A stretch of 64,000 nucleotides of DNA from positions 9,424,001 to 9,488,000 of the forward strand of contig JAYKYS010000002.1 in assembly GCA_036924285.1 (NCBI GenBank). The letters run 5' to 3'. Source of the stretch: Asterella californica. Its lineage: Eukaryota; Streptophyta; Marchantiopsida; Marchantiales; Aytoniaceae. Position numbers and translations under genes: made by a program. Of this stretch, positions 60,949-64,000 are shown one piece after another (positions within the stretch are counted from its first letter, which is position 1; every line of letters starts with the position of its first letter). The notes below the pieces were generated by a model. The model saw only the letters and a list, made by a program, of their open reading frames with translations. It was not told the origin of the DNA and did no database searches.

Positions 60949-62841
60949 CTACCTGACATGAATTTTCTTTAGGGAGGAGTCGGAGTAAGCATTGAATATG
61001 GGCAGAAGCCACCAAAATGGATGCCTGTTTCCAAATACTCGTCGGAGATTGTCCCATCCTTCCCTGTCCTTTGATTTACCATATGTATGAAGTGAATCTA
61101 AGAATGTTTGGCCGCTGTAGAGCAAATTCACTTGCTGATATAGTAGAAGCCCGACGCCGGTGGAGATAGCAGCACTTGCTACAACAAGATACATCAATCC
61201 AAGAGCTCTGGCTGATAGTACAAGTGGACTATCAAAGAGTATTGCAAGAATATTAGTACCCAGAGCAAGACTCAGAGGTATATGCCTGGACACCTTCTTA
61301 GAAGTGTGACTGTGACTGAAGCTGATAACTGATGGCCATACCTTCAGCCCGGTGTACAGCCCCATCCCAAAAACGTAGAGACAACTAATCACAGTATACA
61401 GTAAGAAGAGGATGAAATGGCGGTGGTTGTTCGCTCCAACGCAGTTCCCAATCTGCAATGAACATCAATAGCCTAAGACATGAGAAAGCAGTGGCCAGAA
61501 TCTATCTAGAAGAAGAGAGAGTGGACACTTTCTCACACTCTTGGGGATGTTTTCAGCTTGCTTTCTCCCTGTAGATTTCATCGTTACGGTCAATCCAGCT
61601 AAACAAATAATCTATCCCACAAAAATGGAGACTCTCTTCCAACCTAAAGAGCAAAGATTATAGAATACAACGTAGACAACCAAGGTTTCTGTTACACGAC
61701 ACGCCAGATGAGTACTATAAGTCAAGTATATTTACGCAATTCTCTCTGAAAGGTTGTACGCAATTCTCTGAAAGGTCCAAGACGAGAAACAAAACGAGGA
61801 CAAGGCTTCGCTGGAGTGACTCACAAATGGGCAATGATGATCCATGTCCATAACGCATGTGCCACAAGTCCGACAGTGATGGGCTCTCTCCGGTTTAGGA
61901 CTCTTGCAATATTCGCAGAAACTGTGCCCTTCCAAACCACCCCTTGGCACAAATCCTACATCTCCCCAGAGAATTTTCCCAACCGGACCAGCTGATACGT
62001 GAGAAGAAAGTGCGAAATTGAACAAGGTATTGAACGCAAGAACCGCGGTCACAACCGAGTGGGAGACGAAGCCAAGAGTTATGGTGGGGAAAAGGACGGG
62101 GAAAGCTGCCCATATGCCTCCACCTGTAGAAATCTCGCAACCAACATCAAATCAGAAACGAGACAGATAGTTATCAAGTGACATAACGGCAGTTTCTCTA
62201 CCTGAAAACTGAAGCAAGCCGTTCTTACGTCAGTGGATGAACTACTAAAACTTAAAGTCCATCCGCATCCAGCGGGAAATGTGAAGGCAGCAAACTAAAA
62301 CAAAAAGAGGAAAAGAAGTCCACACAGTGACGGACGGTAGTGTCCTGTCGCCATGAAATCAATGTCAACGAATAAAGTAATTAAGTTCCCAACTAGAGCG
62401 TGACCTTTGGAAGACCAAAACAACCAGAAATAAAGTTTGGAAGAGGTTCGCAAAAGAAGCTCAGAAGGATATCACGACGCACGGTACAAAAAGTGACCTA
62501 AACCGGGTGAAAAAGGGTGAAAGAGTAGGTTTCGCAAGTGAACAGCAGTCACCAGAAGAGCTCCAGCTACCAGAAGGCCACATTTTACTATCTGAAATAG
62601 AAGGAGGATCCGTGAGCTCACATACAATCGAGGCGATGATAAGCAAGACAATCGTCACAAACGCACGGTCTCTGAAAGTTATGAGACAACTCTGCCACCC
62701 ACTGCGTGAAAGTTTAGGAGCTTTGTGAATAGTCAGGGCTCCACACCACCCGCACTTGAAAAGTGGCGTATAAGAAGCCAACACCAACCATTGGGCACAA
62801 CCCCAGCATTGTACTTCATACTCCTTTTGCTGCTCCTCCAT
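60949..62841 (-). CDS. DHHC-type protein S-acyltransferase (PAT11-like)
   Basis: Three exons on the minus strand: 62841-62622, 62123-61825 and 61452-60949, all GT-AG with matching phases, encode 340 aa. An N-terminal pair of CxxC motifs (Cys 12, 15, 30, 33) is followed by two membrane segments (about 60-82 and 85-110). The DHHC cysteine-rich domain starts FCEYC at 142 and ends DHHCPF at 168-173, continued by IGNCVGANNHRHF in exon 3. Two further membrane segments lie at about 186-209 and 254-281, then SGQTFL. The order and length match Arabidopsis PAT11 (At3g18620). The enzyme transfers palmitate to protein cysteines through the DHHC Cys171, at an internal membrane. All zinc and catalytic residues are present. 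The ATG at 62841 gives the family's usual length. Confidence 0.93.
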
Positions 62842-63865
62842 TCGGCTCGTCCCCTGGAACTGAGAAATTGCAAAAAAGCTCCCGTTAGGGCTCGAGAAAC
62901 AGAGTCACTATCTACAATACTCAGCATAAGCTTCCAAGAAGCTGGTAGTTTTTCATGGCTGAGGTCACAGGTAACAAATAGTCGGCCTGTTGAGAAAATG
63001 ACAAAAATAAAGAAACGCATAAGTGCATTATTCGGACATATCGGACACCAAAAAGCTTCCTTAAACCTATCAAGAATATCAGAGCACCAACCTAACAAAT
63101 TACTACAAATCTCGTAGTTATCTGTTCGGTTGGCCGATCTGATAAGCTTGATGTGGATTTTAAGTGATTATAACTACACTAATGATCATGAACATGCGAT
63201 TCAGTTTTCTACCGTCATGCGTAATTTATGCTACGAGTCTGCTCCCTGCAGGAACCATCAGAACGTGAAATGATGAAGAACTACCGTCGATGCATGACAC
63301 GAGAACTTTCCTATCAATCGGTGCAAGTTTTACTTCATTGCGGGGAGCAAGATGACAGTACTTTGAACCTTGAATCTCATGCAATCGGACTCGCATCGAG
63401 AGAAGCATTAGAGGGGCTCGGAATTCCAGGCCGATCTGAGGGTATGAGGGCATTAGGTCCATTCAACTCAGTCCCATTTTCAGGAGTAGGATCACTAGCT
63501 GCATTTTGCAGATGACGGAGACTCGGCAGACAAAACCTTACCATCTCGTATGCTGTATCCCTTCGAACGTCTTGCAGGCCAGCCATAAGATTTTCCCGAG
63601 TATTTCCAGGAAATTTCATGGAAGATCCAACGTATAAGCTTCAAAGAAGCTGCAGTATGTGCCTGTATACACGAGACGCTCGTGCCTGCTTGGGACGATG
63701 ATTTTCCAGTCATAGAGTTACATCAACAAACGTCTCAAAACTTGTGTGCAAGGAGTCGGCCTAGCTTTATGATGTCGAATTCACGATTCGATTAAAGTCT
63801 CGTTCCGCATGTAAGACATCTTCAAGGAGAGTGATCACTACCTAAAGCAAGCTACACTGCGGTTA
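62842..63865. other. 5' flank of the S-acyltransferase gene
   Basis: Several overlapping frames lie on both strands. The minus-strand frame 63619-63377 has a protein-like composition (VRRDTAYEMVRFCLPSLRHL) but no recognised domain. It may be leader sequence or part of the gene at the right edge. Confidence 0.35.
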
Positions 63866-64000
63866 TACTGTAAACCGAGAAAGGAAACCCCCTCCGAATA
63901 TGGTGGGCGGTTCGGTGATGCGCTTCAGCTCCGACTTCGACATCATCTCGGCCGTCTTGTCTTCCTCAGAGATCACCGCAAATCCTTCACTAGCCACATC
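63866..64000 (-). CDS. Possible partial exon of an unidentified gene
   Basis: On the minus strand the window ends inside a frame reading ISEEDKTAEMMSKSELKRI and TEPPTIFGGGFLS, closing at TAA near 63867. It is GC-richer than the flank. The plus strand is also open here (from ATG 63900), so strand and reality are uncertain. I do not recognise the family. Confidence 0.3.

Noticed and set aside
1..64000. CRISPR array, prokaryotic operon or phage module
   Set aside because: No regularly spaced short repeats, and the genes have introns and plant families. The tandem repeats have no unique spacers.

Overview
The window reads as nuclear DNA of a land plant. Two conserved plant genes with many introns sit in AT-rich, transposon-laden sequence. 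The protein families (a plant ATAD2/BRAT1-type AAA-bromodomain protein and a PAT11-type DHHC S-acyltransferase) and the transposon types (Ty3/gypsy, MULE, LINE, a SINE-like unit) are land-plant in character. Divergence from the Arabidopsis proteins is considerable, so a seed-free plant such as a bryophyte is plausible, but the sequence alone does not settle the species.

Layout. 1-14.7 kb is a nested retroelement stack. Two decayed Ty3/gypsy copies (A 1-~1.9 kb; B ~1.9-3.1 kb plus its LTR remainder at 13.2-14.2 kb) precede a nearly complete element C (3119-13187), which has 2-kb LTRs, an ACGT target duplication and a long open pol. C sits inside the 3' LTR of B, and a LINE fragment abuts the far end of that LTR. 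14.7-21.1 kb is AT-rich, with a decayed ~145-bp tandem array, a double hairpin and a SINE-like unit. A tRNA-Ser(AGA) gene lies at 21164-21245 (minus). 22.3-29.0 kb holds remnants of a gene with an RPA-C-like OB fold, a short MULE fragment (plus) and a decayed MULE transposase gene (minus). 30.0-31.1 kb holds an F-box-protein pseudogene (minus). 33.57-35.75 kb is a CpG-rich island that resolves into two homologous LTRs in inverted, convergent orientation around a 10-nt remnant. 35.9-47.7 kb is AT-rich decayed sequence with no gene I can support.

48.96-57.19 kb carries the full BRAT1/ATAD2-like gene: ten coding exons, 1263 aa by my splicing, with an acidic N-terminus, an active-looking AAA1, a degenerate AAA2 and a bromodomain. 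57.2-60.9 kb is intergenic, with a 70-bp tandem array and weak gypsy traces. 60.95-62.84 kb (minus) is a complete three-exon DHHC S-acyltransferase gene of 340 aa. The last ~135 bp may hold a coding exon of a neighbouring gene.

The two intact host genes are unrelated in pathway. The notable context is that a BRAT1-type gene, whose Arabidopsis counterpart is an anti-silencing factor, lies in a transposon-rich neighbourhood. I found no clearly new multi-gene system. The most unusual structures are the inverted LTR-LTR junction, the ~157-bp subrepeats inside the 2-kb LTRs, several near-perfect palindromes, and the RPA-like gene remnant beside MULE debris.
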